Under the pieces are notes generated by a model, which did not search any database, was not told the origin of the DNA, and saw only the letters and a program-made list of their open reading frames with translations. 64,000 nt of DNA from Halarsenatibacter silvermanii (GTDB lineage Bacteria; Bacillota; Halanaerobiia; Halanaerobiales; Halarsenatibacteraceae), in the NCBI RefSeq assembly GCF_900103135.1, contig NZ_FNGO01000004.1, positions 62,001-126,000 on the forward strand, written 5' to 3'. The position numbers were made by a program, and so were the translations under genes. Shown in pieces: positions 54,235-62,432 of the stretch (the stretch's first letter is position 1; every line of letters begins with the position of its first letter).

Positions 54235-55368
54235 TTATTCAGCTTTTATTTCTTTTACTATCTCATCTTCTTTTTCATATTCTCCTACCACAATCGCCCC
54301 TACAGGTTTATCGTCGTCACTTCTGAAAACCCTACAATAGCTCTCCCCGTGTTTGATGATTTCAGATTCAATATTTTCCTTTTCCTCAAGGATACCCAGT
54401 GAGGTTACGTTGACTTCAGCAACTTTCAATTTATGGGAAGGCACATAACCTCCGAATTTAGCCTCTGCTCCTGCCATGTTTTTTCCGGCTACTTTGCCCA
54501 TCTCCATAGAGGGACCCCAGATACCGAAGACACGACCGTTGTATTCAGCAGCATCCCCCGCCGCAAAAACATTTTCAACTGAAGTTTCCATTTTCTCATT
54601 TACAATTATTCCCCTGTTAATTTCCATATCCTGATCTTCGCATATCTCTGTATTTGGACGGATTCCGGTGGAAAAAAGAACAAGATCGGCGGGAATTTGT
54701 CCGCCTTCTTTAAAAACAACGCTTTCAACACTGTTTTCACCTTTTATTTCTGTGGCAATAGAGCTGAGTTTGAAATTGATGCCGATATTTTTGAGCTTTT
54801 CTTCGAGGAGTTTGCCTCCTTTTTCATCGAGCTGACGGTTTAAAATATAATCTGTAGTCTCCACCACGGTGACGTCCAGCCCGGCTCTCTGCAGGTTATA
54901 AGCGCTTTCCAGACCGAGAAGTCCCCCTCCTATAACAACAACCTTTTCACACTCAAGAGCGCTGCTGTATATTTCTCGAGCATCATCGGCATCTCTCAGA
55001 GTAAAAACTCTGTCGAGATCTGTTCCTTCAACCGGAGGAACAAAAGGTTTAGCACCGCTGGCCAGCAGCAATTTATCGTAATCATATCTGTCCTGTCCAG
55101 AATAAACATCTTTGCTGGCAAAATCGATGGATTCGACCTTCTCACCCAGCTGAAGATCTATTCCGTTTTTATGAAACCAATCGATCTCATTTATGACTAT
55201 GTCATCAATTTTCAAATTTCCCGAAAGATATTGTATAAGTCTGGGTCGATAATAAAAACCGTATTCTTCATCAGTAATCAGGGTAATTTCGCCGCTTTCA
55301 TCGGCTCGAATAATTTCTTTGGCAGCGGATACACCCGCCACTCCTGATCCTACAATCACGTATTTCAA
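54235..55368 (-). CDS. FAD-dependent pyridine nucleotide oxidoreductase, NADH:rubredoxin reductase-like
   Basis: Two-dinucleotide-fold flavoenzyme of 377 residues. GSGVAG at 7-12 binds FAD, GGGLLG at 147-152 binds NAD(P)H, and the FAAGDAAEYNG motif near 268-278 completes the FAD site. The N-terminal YYRPRLIQYLSG segment and overall length resemble NADH:rubredoxin oxidoreductases and the NirB N-domain, which protect anaerobes against oxygen. No redox-active cysteine pair is seen. The start is TTG after GGAGGG. The exact acceptor is not fixed by sequence. Confidence 0.88.
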   Translation of the reverse strand: MKYVIVGSGVAGVSAAKEIIRADESGEITLITDEEYGFYYRPRLIQYLSGNLKIDDIVINEIDWFHKNGIDLQLGEKVESIDFASKDVYSGQDRYDYDKLLLASGAKPFVPPVEGTDLDRVFTLRDADDAREIYSSALECEKVVVIGGGLLGLESAYNLQRAGLDVTVVETTDYILNRQLDEKGGKLLEEKLKNIGINFKLSSIATEIKGENSVESVVFKEGGQIPADLVLFSTGIRPNTEICEDQDMEINRGIIVNEKMETSVENVFAAGDAAEYNGRVFGIWGPSMEMGKVAGKNMAGAEAKFGGYVPSHKLKVAEVNVTSLGILEEKENIESEIIKHGESYCRVFRSDDDKPVGAIVVGEYEKEDEIVKEIKAE

Positions 55369-55438
55369 ATGGTATCCCTCCAGTTTTTTTCATGCTTTAA
55401 AAAAAACAGAATTTAATTTAAATGTTTGGCCGCTGATA

Positions 55439-55996
55439 TCAAGCTCTTTCCTGATATTCTCCTGTTCTGGTATCTATAACGATCTCTGTTCCCTTTTCTA
55501 TAAACAATGGCACTTTTAATTTGTAGCCGGTTTCTACTTTAACCTCTTTGGTCCCTCCGGATACAGTATCTCCCTTAACTGCTGGCGGAGCTTCAACAAC
55601 TTCCAGCGCTACTGTAGTGGGGAGATTTATTTTTATAGGTCTGTCCTCATGAAATAAAACCTGGACTTCTGAGTTTTCCTTCAAAAATTTCAACTCATCC
55701 TTTATATCTTCTGTCATAAAATGAGTCTGTTCATAGTTATCGATATCCATAAAAATATGCCTGTCCTCATCCTGATAGAGATATTTCATTTTTCTTTTGT
55801 CGATGCGAGCCTGTTCAACCTTTTCTCCCGCTCGAAAGGTTTTGTTGATGACATGACCATCGGTCAAGCTTTTCAGCCTGGTTCTGACGAATGCTCCGCC
55901 CCGCCCGGATTTAGAATGCTCAAAATTTTCGACGGTATATATATCATCTTCCAGTTCGATGGTCAACCCTGTGGTGAAGTCATTGGTAGAAATCAA
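55439..55996 (-). CDS. efp: Elongation factor P
   Basis: Rescues ribosomes stalled at polyproline stretches. Three OB-like domains over 185 residues, with the C-terminal GTEIVIDTRTGEYQERA. The KOW-domain tip reads K29-S-G-R32-G-G-A-F, so the position that usually carries the modified lysine is arginine and the usual Pro is Ser. The start is TTG, with AGGAGG upstream. It follows the Xaa-Pro peptidase gene, the standard Firmicutes order aroQ-pepQ-efp. Confidence 0.96.
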   Translation of the reverse strand: MISTNDFTTGLTIELEDDIYTVENFEHSKSGRGGAFVRTRLKSLTDGHVINKTFRAGEKVEQARIDKRKMKYLYQDEDRHIFMDIDNYEQTHFMTEDIKDELKFLKENSEVQVLFHEDRPIKINLPTTVALEVVEAPPAVKGDTVSGGTKEVKVETGYKLKVPLFIEKGTEIVIDTRTGEYQERA

Positions 55997-56090
55997 TAAG
56001 AAAACCTCCTGTTTATACCAAAAATCTTGAATTTAACGATCAATGCTCATTATATCACATCAACCGTATCAAACCCAAAATTTAATAATA

Positions 56091-57161
56091 TCAAAGAGTT
56101 ATCAGCTCTTTGGTGAAATTATTTAATACTACTGCCCCCTCATCATTGAGTAAAATATCATCTTCTATCCTAACACCCCCAAACCCGGATATATAAATGC
56201 CCGGTTCGTCAGTAAAGATCATACCCGGTTTCAAAATAGTATCTGACTGTGATGATAATTTTGGACCTTCATGAACCTCTATTCCCAGTCCATGTCCCAA
56301 ACCATGTCCAAAGTTATCTCCATAACCCTCCGCTTCGATCAGATCCCGGGCCAGAGCATCTGCTTCACTGCCGCTTAAACCGGGTTTTACCTTTTCGATA
56401 ACTTCATTATGTGCGGATAAAACCAGATCATATATCTCCCTGTGTTTTTCCAGAGGTTCACCCAGGAATATAGTTCTGGTCATATCGCTGCAGTACCCGC
56501 TGTATCTGATGCCAAAATCCAGAGTGACAAATTCACCCTTTTTTAGTTTCTTTTCCGAGGCAACTCCATGAGGCAGGGCTGATCGCTGCCCGGATGCTAC
56601 GATAAAATCAAATGCTGGCCCCTCTCCCCCTTTTTTTCTCAGTATGTACTCCAATTCTGCGGCTATTCTCTTTTCACTGAGGCCTGGCTCGATAAAATTC
56701 AAAATTTCCGAAAAAGCTTCCTCGGTGATCCCGATAGCCTCTTTTATTGTTTCAATTTCTTCTTTCGATTTTACCAGTCTGATCTCGTCCAGATCTTTGT
56801 CCAGAGGTATCAGAGCTGTATTTTCCGTCAAATCGTCTATCTTTTTATAATGATAATGATTCAATCTGCGATTCTCAAAACCCAATGAAGTTATTTTTTC
56901 CTCCCGGATAACTTCAGCCAGTTGTTCCAGTTTCTTCTGGTTGACCTCAACAATTTCGTAACCCTCTGTCTCTTCTGATGCCTGTTCCGTATAACGGAAA
57001 TCAGTTATAAAAAAGTTCTTGCCTTCTCTCTGCAGCAGCAGCTGACCGCTGGTCCCGCTGAAACCTGAGAAATAGAACCTGTTGGGAAAAGAAGTGACAA
57101 GAACAGCATCCAGCTGCCTGGTCTCCATGACTTTATAGCTTTTTTCAAGTCTTTCTCTCAT
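56091..57161 (-). CDS. Xaa-Pro aminopeptidase/dipeptidase (M24 family)
   Basis: Dinuclear metalloprotease that cleaves bonds next to proline. The five metal ligands are D215, D226, H290, E319 and E333, in LDFG, SDMTR, GHGLGHGLG, TDEPGIY and RIEDD. The N-terminal creatinase-type domain covers about 1-125. 356 residues, the YqhT/PepQ size. Its ATG overlaps the aroQ stop region by four bases. Confidence 0.95.
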   Translation of the reverse strand: MRERLEKSYKVMETRQLDAVLVTSFPNRFYFSGFSGTSGQLLLQREGKNFFITDFRYTEQASEETEGYEIVEVNQKKLEQLAEVIREEKITSLGFENRRLNHYHYKKIDDLTENTALIPLDKDLDEIRLVKSKEEIETIKEAIGITEEAFSEILNFIEPGLSEKRIAAELEYILRKKGGEGPAFDFIVASGQRSALPHGVASEKKLKKGEFVTLDFGIRYSGYCSDMTRTIFLGEPLEKHREIYDLVLSAHNEVIEKVKPGLSGSEADALARDLIEAEGYGDNFGHGLGHGLGIEVHEGPKLSSQSDTILKPGMIFTDEPGIYISGFGGVRIEDDILLNDEGAVVLNNFTKELITL

Positions 57162-57598
57162 TGCTCTCCTCCTGAACGTATTATTCTTTTCAGTTCCTGA
57201 TAGGCCAGCAGATAACTTTCAGCTCCAAATCCCATGATGACACCATCTGCTGCTGCAGCCGTCAAAAATTCTCTTTCATTCCCTCGAGCAGCCGGGTTGC
57301 TCAAATGGACTTCAATTATGGGAATGTCAAGCATTTTAAAGCAGTCCAAAAGCGCTATGCTTGTATGGCTGTACGCGGCCGGATTTATTATTATTCCCTG
57401 AGCCTTATGCCGGTTTTTCTGCAAAAAATCGACAAGCATTCCTTCTGAATTGCTCTGTTTCCATTCTATATCAAAATTGTCTTCTGCTGCTCTCGCTTCC
57501 AGTTCATTTTTGATCTCGCCCGCACTAATACCGCCATATAAATCTCTATCTCTTTTTTCCAGCAGATTGATATTGGGGCCGTTGACCACCAGTATCAC
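57158..57598 (-). CDS. aroQ: 3-dehydroquinate dehydratase, type II
   Basis: Third step of the shikimate pathway. Type II dodecameric form: GPNINLL near 7-13, catalytic Tyr Y21 in LYGG, N72 in INPAAYSHTS and H98 in EVHLSN. 146 residues. Lies between aroK and the Xaa-Pro peptidase gene. Confidence 0.97.
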   Translation of the reverse strand: MILVVNGPNINLLEKRDRDLYGGISAGEIKNELEARAAEDNFDIEWKQSNSEGMLVDFLQKNRHKAQGIIINPAAYSHTSIALLDCFKMLDIPIIEVHLSNPAARGNEREFLTAAAADGVIMGFGAESYLLAYQELKRIIRSGGEQ

Positions 57599-57645
57599 AA
57601 AATATCATCTCCTTTTCTGAAAATCTTAAACACCTTTTTCTTTTC

Positions 57646-57681
57646 GGATCTCCTCGTCTTCAGTTAATTACAGGAAGATCC
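57646..57681. repeat. 36-bp palindrome built from MITE-like ends
   Basis: GGATCTCCTCGTCTTCAGTT followed by AATTACAGGAAGATCC: both outer parts resemble the termini of the mobile repeat facing each other with no interior. It is flanked by TTCTTTTC (57638-57645) and ATCTTTTC (57682-57689), seven of eight bases identical, the same 8-bp duplication size as the larger copies. Probably an extreme internal-deletion copy. It sits between aroK and aroQ. Confidence 0.55.
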
Positions 57682-57687
57682 ATCTTT

Positions 57688-58185
57688 TCAAAGTAAATTA
57701 TGTATGATGGTTTCAGCAACTTTTTCCGGAGAAAATTTTTCGGTTTCTATTTTATACCCCATTCTGTAAAGAGGAAGTCTTCTTTCTAGCAGCATCCTGA
57801 GCTCTTTTTCGGGATCATCCGCCTCAAAAAGGAGAGGGCGATCTTCAATATCCATTCTATCGATGAGCTCTCCGGGAGAGGCTGCCAGGTAAAATACTGG
57901 ACCGCTTCTCAAAAAAATCTTTCTGTTTTTAGGAGAGAGCACTGCTCCTCCCCCGGAAGAAACTACCGCCTTATCTGTTTCCTCATAAAGCTCCCTGACT
58001 ATTTTTCTCTCCCAGCTTCTAAAAACCCGCTGGCCACCCAGGCTGAATATCTCAGAGATTACATGACCGGTTTTCTCCTCAATGATATCATCTAAATCAT
58101 AAAAAGGCCAGTTTATCCTGCTGGCGATAATCTTACCCACAGTAGACTTGCCTGAACCCATCATGCCAATCAGAGTAATCTTCAT
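57688..58185 (-). CDS. aroK: Shikimate kinase
   Basis: Phosphorylates shikimate using ATP. Walker A GMMGSGKST is at 7-15, the shikimate-binding DLDDIIEEKTG near 31-41, SSGGGA near 78-83, and the lid region RPLLF near 116-120. 165 residues from ATG at 58185; the GTG at 58194 overlaps the weak GGGTG site. Follows the pilus genes, as in many Firmicutes. Confidence 0.96.
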   Translation of the reverse strand: MKITLIGMMGSGKSTVGKIIASRINWPFYDLDDIIEEKTGHVISEIFSLGGQRVFRSWERKIVRELYEETDKAVVSSGGGAVLSPKNRKIFLRSGPVFYLAASPGELIDRMDIEDRPLLFEADDPEKELRMLLERRLPLYRMGYKIETEKFSPEKVAETIIHNLL

Positions 58186-58304
58186 TAAAATCACCCAATC
58201 CTGCCTGACATTTTTCCATCCCTAATTTCACCTAATACTAACATTCTTTTTCTGTATCCTTTTTCCTGCAATTTCTCAAAACCGATAAAACCCGAAAACA
58301 GCAA

Positions 58305-59189
58305 TCAAAGTTTTCTATCCATACTAAATCTTTGCCCCCGGTACTCGAGCAGATACTCTTTTCTTTCTTCGTCTTCTATTATTGATACCCTGTCTTCCAT
58401 CTCCCCAGGAGCAATGATAACTTCATCTCTGATCTTTAATACAAAGTGATAGCCTTCATTGTTCTGCAAAAACCCCTGGACTTCGATAAATTCTGGCAGC
58501 TCTTCAACCGAGTTGCTGACATCCGTCTGGACTTCAGGAGCGATAAGCCCTGAATTTGCCTGGGCGTAAGAATAAAAACTTTCATTTTCTTTTTGATCTT
58601 CGGTATGCTGCTGATCGAGGGGAACAAAATTCTTAGACCGACCATGATCTTCAAAATACGCTTTAATTTTAGCCAGCATATTTTCGCTGGCCCAGACTTC
58701 GTTTTCATTATAACCATAATTCAGGGTTGTTCTCACTCTATCTTCTTCCACTTTCTGAAATGTTAGATCAATATCTTCCATAAATCCCGAGTAAGTGATC
58801 AAAAGCGGGAGAAAATCCTGCCAAATTTTTTCGTCTGTCTCCTCAAAAGAGAGCAAATAATTTTCTGGTTGAAAGTTGTCTATCTCACTCATGATGAAAC
58901 CGGCTTCAGCCATTTTGCTGACGAAAAACGATTCGTCCTTTTCGCGCAGATGCTTCTCCCAGCCCTCACTCTTCATCCTTGCCTTTAATCCTCTTATATC
59001 GCCGATCGATTCCTGTCCTGACTCAATCCCGGCTCTTAATTCCGCTTTTTGTTCTCTTAAATATTCTCTGTGTGAGGCCAGCCCTGTTATTCTCCATATT
59101 AGAATTAAGAATATAAAGAGTGCCAGCATCATAAAGATTATCAGAAATCTGCTCTTTTTATCAACCAATATGTCAACCAATATGATCAC
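58305..59189 (-). CDS. PilO-like inner-membrane pilus assembly protein (putative)
   Basis: 294 residues: one N-terminal membrane helix (about 15-38), a coiled-coil stretch (SHREYLREQKAELRAG), then a soluble region and a C-terminal beta-rich part (about 230-294) reminiscent of a PilP-type domain. I assign it as PilO/PilP-like from topology and its place after PilM- and PilN-like genes; sequence similarity is not obvious by eye. It overlaps the PilN-like gene in a tandem duplicated 12-bp segment that offers alternative GTG and TTG starts, so the first residues are uncertain. Confidence 0.6.
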   Translation of the reverse strand: MIILVDILVDKKSRFLIIFMMLALFIFLILIWRITGLASHREYLREQKAELRAGIESGQESIGDIRGLKARMKSEGWEKHLREKDESFFVSKMAEAGFIMSEIDNFQPENYLLSFEETDEKIWQDFLPLLITYSGFMEDIDLTFQKVEEDRVRTTLNYGYNENEVWASENMLAKIKAYFEDHGRSKNFVPLDQQHTEDQKENESFYSYAQANSGLIAPEVQTDVSNSVEELPEFIEVQGFLQNNEGYHFVLKIRDEVIIAPGEMEDRVSIIEDEERKEYLLEYRGQRFSMDRKL

Positions 59190-59676
59190 CAGCTTTAAAT
59201 ATCAATTCGAAACCCGGTTGGGACCTGTAATCCTTCCTCAACACTGTTGATTCAATGCCTTTTAGCCTCGCTTTTTCTGCTCTGCCAATAATTCTCTGCA
59301 GATCCTCTTCGCTGTGGGCTCTACCCTCAATTTTTATCCGGGGATAGGAATAAGTTAAATTGCTCATGCTGCCCAGCCTGTCCAGAGCGTTAACCGATGA
59401 TTTTATCAGGTTGAAATGTTTATCCGGCTTATTATAATTTTTCAGGACTCTGCGGTATTCAGCCTCTTTAACTTCAAGTTCTTCCCGGCGAACCTGGAGC
59501 AGAATTTTCTCACCACGAATTTCTTTAATATCCCGGGAGATCCTAAAAACTAAAAAAACACTCACAGCAACAGCCAGAAGCAAAAATATAACTATTTCTC
59601 TTTTACGGCTCATCATTAAAGCCAGTAAAGGATTGACGAAATTTATTTTGTTCTCATTTGATATACTAAATCTCAC
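59173..59676 (-). CDS. PilN-like pilus assembly protein (putative)
   Basis: 167 residues with a short cytosolic N-terminus containing the NFVNPL motif (PilN proteins bind PilM through a similar I-N-L-N/L-P segment), one membrane helix (about 28-47), a coiled coil and a small alpha-beta domain. The start is GTG after GGAGGGATATATC. It overlaps the PilM-like gene by 11 bases. Identity rests on the combination of motif, topology and position. Confidence 0.68.
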   Translation of the reverse strand: MRFSISNENKINFVNPLLALMMSRKREIVIFLLLAVAVSVFLVFRISRDIKEIRGEKILLQVRREELEVKEAEYRRVLKNYNKPDKHFNLIKSSVNALDRLGSMSNLTYSYPRIKIEGRAHSEEDLQRIIGRAEKARLKGIESTVLRKDYRSQPGFELIFKAGDHIG

Positions 59677-60556
59677 GATATATCCCTCCTACTGCGGCCA
59701 GCAGATGAGGGGAGTTAAGATTGAGAAATTCAGAGGTCATCTTTTCTTTTGCAAATTGAAAGCGGGAAAAAGGAATCTCACACCATCTATAACCTCCGGA
59801 TAATTGAGGTGTTTTAATAGAAGGATCATCCAGGATTCGCACATAAACTTTACGCGGAGGCTCCCGGCCGATTTCCTGCCTGAAATATTCATCGGCTTCT
59901 TTAACAAAATACTCAGGTTCTTCTTTCCGCTTATTTCTTGTTCTGCTTAAATAAAAATATATCTCGTTATTCCCGCCGGCAGAGAGAAAAACTTTATCCT
60001 GATAAACTTCCAGAAGAATAATGTTTTCCCGCTGGGAAAGCTCATTTATCAAGGGCCAGATCAAATCTGCTCTGAGAGTGATCTCATGATAACAATCATA
60101 TATCCTCCACAATATTTTTCTATAACTCTTTATTGTTTCTTTTTTTACTGCTGCCAGATGTAAACTGATCTTCTTTGCATCTTTATTGATCACTGAATAA
60201 TCAACCATAGCATCATTGAGTCTGTATTCGGTCATCCTTTCAGCTTCTACATCAAGATAATCTCTGGTTTCACTGCGGGACAGCACCGGCATCTGAAAAA
60301 ATTTGCTGCTGGAGGATTCCTCGGGAAGCACGGCGATGATCCGGTTGATTTTTTCCTGACTTTTGTTTTTGAGCATTTTCAATCTGTCGGATACATCTTC
60401 AGCCCTGAATGCTTTCTCCTCTGCAGCCCCTTTAGAAAGTTTTTCAAGAAAAAATTCCTTGACTACAAGTTTATTTTTTCTGTTCTTAAAAGCTGTCACC
60501 TTCAAAATTTCTTTCCGGCCAAAGAATATAAAACAGGTGTTTTTTCTGGAGAACAT
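59666..60556 (-). CDS. PilM-like actin-fold pilus assembly protein (putative, diverged)
   Basis: 296 residues, no membrane segment. Contains segments typical of the PilM/FtsA fold (AVLPEESSSSKFFQMPVLSRSETRDYLDVEAERMTEY region near 78-115; NIILLEVYQDKVFLSAGG near 183-200), but the ATP-site motifs are weak. PilM links the cytosolic ATPases to PilN. Ribosome site GAGGGG precedes the ATG. It is placed between the prepilin genes and the PilN-like gene, which is the main support. Confidence 0.65.
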   Translation of the reverse strand: MFSRKNTCFIFFGRKEILKVTAFKNRKNKLVVKEFFLEKLSKGAAEEKAFRAEDVSDRLKMLKNKSQEKINRIIAVLPEESSSSKFFQMPVLSRSETRDYLDVEAERMTEYRLNDAMVDYSVINKDAKKISLHLAAVKKETIKSYRKILWRIYDCYHEITLRADLIWPLINELSQRENIILLEVYQDKVFLSAGGNNEIYFYLSRTRNKRKEEPEYFVKEADEYFRQEIGREPPRKVYVRILDDPSIKTPQLSGGYRWCEIPFSRFQFAKEKMTSEFLNLNSPHLLAAVGGIYREI

Positions 60557-60574
60557 AGTATCCCCTCACTTTTT

Positions 60575-61003
60575 TTATTGCTCGAAATAATAGTCTAAGT
60601 TCCTGCTCATATCTTTATCGATCCTGTCGACCTGCAGAGAAAATATGCCCCGGCCTTCTTTTTCGCTCTCCATTTCTAAATTAATATCGACTGAAAAAAT
60701 ATTTTCCTCGTTTTCATTTTTGACTTTATATATATCTGTGAACCCATCTGCTCCTCGGTCCTGAGAAAGTTCGAATATTACCGGCGCAGCATAAATTCCT
60801 GAATGAATGACAGATTCCATTTTAATTTCATCTATAAGAAGATCATCTCTTCTGACCTGCCAGATATACCTTGAGATCTGCAGGCTCAAAATCAGGCTTA
60901 AAACCGTCAACAATACCAGAACATATAACGAGAGAAATCCTTTTTCTCCACAAAATATACTGCCAACTAGAGATTCGGAGTTTGAAATGTTTTCCTTCTC
61001 CAT
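60575..61003 (-). CDS. PilX-like/pseudopilin-like membrane protein
   Basis: 142 residues. After a 22-residue leader ending GEKG, it continues FLSLYVLVLLTVLSLILSL, which looks like a processed-pilin helix, but it lacks the Glu at position 5. PilX-type minor pilins have comparable exceptions. It overlaps the preceding prepilin gene by 37 bases. Function is inferred only from position and the hydrophobic N-terminus. Confidence 0.55.
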   Translation of the reverse strand: MEKENISNSESLVGSIFCGEKGFLSLYVLVLLTVLSLILSLQISRYIWQVRRDDLLIDEIKMESVIHSGIYAAPVIFELSQDRGADGFTDIYKVKNENEENIFSVDINLEMESEKEGRGIFSLQVDRIDKDMSRNLDYYFEQ

Positions 61004-61491
61004 ATCAAAGATTTTTCACCTCCTCCTGATCTGATGATTTTTACTAAAACGTATTTTGAGCTTTTTTCTGTTCCAGCTTTAAATGACACCTTCTCAACCT
61101 GATTCAAAAGTGAATCTCTTCTGGTGTAATTAATTTCACCGTTTCCCCCGCCTTCTGTTTCCTTTTTTTCCCGGCTAAACCATAAATCATCTCCCTGAAA
61201 GCTGTATTTTCTCCATTCCAGATCCTCTCCTTCCTTGGTTATTTTCATCTCTAAAATCGAATTTTTTGAATCGTCAAGTCTGACATCCTCAGCTCTGGCC
61301 ATATCTCTGGTTAGGCGCAGACCTACTAGATTGAGGTCATGCTTTAAAATGGTATCGTCGTTTTTTACTTTCAAATTTTCCAGACCTGTTCTCAAAATGC
61401 CCAGGCTCATTACCAGAAGAAAAGACATAGAGGTCAGCACCAGCATAAATTCGATCAGGGTAAAACCTTCTTTTTTACGAAATAATCTCAA
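60967..61491 (-). CDS. Type IV prepilin-like minor pilin (PilW/GspJ type)
   Basis: 174 residues with a short leader MRLFRKKEG and a cleavage site before FTLIEFMLVL, the N-methylation motif with E5. The remainder is a soluble beta-rich domain. The start is TTG and I see no good ribosome site, so it may be translationally coupled to the gene before it. One of four to five pilin-like genes here. Confidence 0.85.
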   Translation of the reverse strand: MRLFRKKEGFTLIEFMLVLTSMSFLLVMSLGILRTGLENLKVKNDDTILKHDLNLVGLRLTRDMARAEDVRLDDSKNSILEMKITKEGEDLEWRKYSFQGDDLWFSREKKETEGGGNGEINYTRRDSLLNQVEKVSFKAGTEKSSKYVLVKIIRSGGGEKSLIWRRKTFQTPNL

Positions 61492-61505
61492 ATATTTTAT
61501 AGGAT

Positions 61506-61985
61506 TTATTTTTTAACCCCCCCAAGTCCTCCTAACAATCCTCCTCGTTCTATAAAGGTAAAATACAGGCTGTTATTATCGGAATCTGTTATGGTGAAGA
61601 CGTAAATATCGATTAAAAACGAGATATCTTCAGCGCTGGTTATCGTCCAATTTTTTATATATTCAGGATGGTTGTCTCCGGAAATATTATTCGTTTCCAG
61701 AAGTTGAGCCAGTTTTAATTCCTGTCTCAGAAGAGACAGCAGCTTATCACCTTCAGGAGCGGCAAGGTTATGGACGATTTCCTGAGAAATTTCCTGAGCT
61801 GTCAGATAAAAATCCATTTTTCTTTCCCTTCTTTCCTGTCTTTGCTCGACAGCGAGGGAAATGGAGAGATAGCTGGCCGAAATAATTCCGAGAAGCGTCA
61901 TCGCTATTATAACTTCCATGAGAGTAAAGCCTCTTGCTTTATTCCAGCCTGATGCGTCCTCTGTTATTGACCACAATTTTTTCAA
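61506..61985 (-). CDS. Type IV prepilin-like minor pilin (PilV/GspI type)
   Basis: The prepilin motif ARG then FTLMEVIIAMTLLG is clear. The open frame reaches back to 62069, but that extension lies within the preceding gene. A TTG at 61985 would give a 19-residue leader starting MKKLWSITEDASGW before the cleavage site, which is a sensible size. The ribosome site is weak, so the start is uncertain. It overlaps the preceding pseudopilin gene by 47 bases and suggests coupled translation. Confidence 0.78.
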   Translation of the reverse strand: MKKLWSITEDASGWNKARGFTLMEVIIAMTLLGIISASYLSISLAVEQRQERRERKMDFYLTAQEISQEIVHNLAAPEGDKLLSLLRQELKLAQLLETNNISGDNHPEYIKNWTITSAEDISFLIDIYVFTITDSDNNSLYFTFIERGGLLGGLGGVKK

Positions 61986-62394
61986 CGCTCTCACCCACCT
62001 CCCATTCAAGAGTGCCGCTGCGAGAATTGCCGGAGGCCGCAAATTGAAAAGGAACCAGCCAGTCATCATCTGAAAATCCCGGAAATTTGACCTCTCCGCT
62101 TATACTAACCTGCCTGTCAGCATGAGAATGGGAGCTGTCGATTTTTCTCGGGTAGACTTTTACCGCTGGCCTTTCTTCTCTTTGAATTTCATCAGTCGAC
62201 TTCTCGAGAACAACTTCAATGCCAGTACCGCTCAAATAAGCCTCGCTGCGAGCATAATGTACTACCTGCAGCAGATCCGAGCGAATGCGATTTCTTAAAA
62301 TCATATTTTCAACCAGGTAAAAATCCGGACTCAGAAAAGAAGAGCTCACCAGCAGAATCAGGGTCAGAAGCAGCAGAAGTTCAAAAATTTTCAT
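61939..62394 (-). CDS. GspH/FimT-like pseudopilin with truncated leader
   Basis: 151 residues. It begins MKIFELLLLLTLILLVSSSFLS, so the hydrophobic helix with an early Glu starts almost at the initiator Met, with no Gly-Phe-Thr cleavage motif. The following region (ILRNRIRSDLLQVVHYARSEAYLSGTGIEVVL) closely matches the GspH/FimT pattern. I choose the second ATG of an ATGATG pair (62394). Either cleavage by prepilin peptidase is not needed or the leader has been lost. Confidence 0.7.
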   Translation of the reverse strand: MKIFELLLLLTLILLVSSSFLSPDFYLVENMILRNRIRSDLLQVVHYARSEAYLSGTGIEVVLEKSTDEIQREERPAVKVYPRKIDSSHSHADRQVSISGEVKFPGFSDDDWLVPFQFAASGNSRSGTLEWEVGESVEKIVVNNRGRIRLE

Positions 62395-62432
62395 CATTAT
62401 CACCACACTGATAATTCAACTCTTTTAAAATT

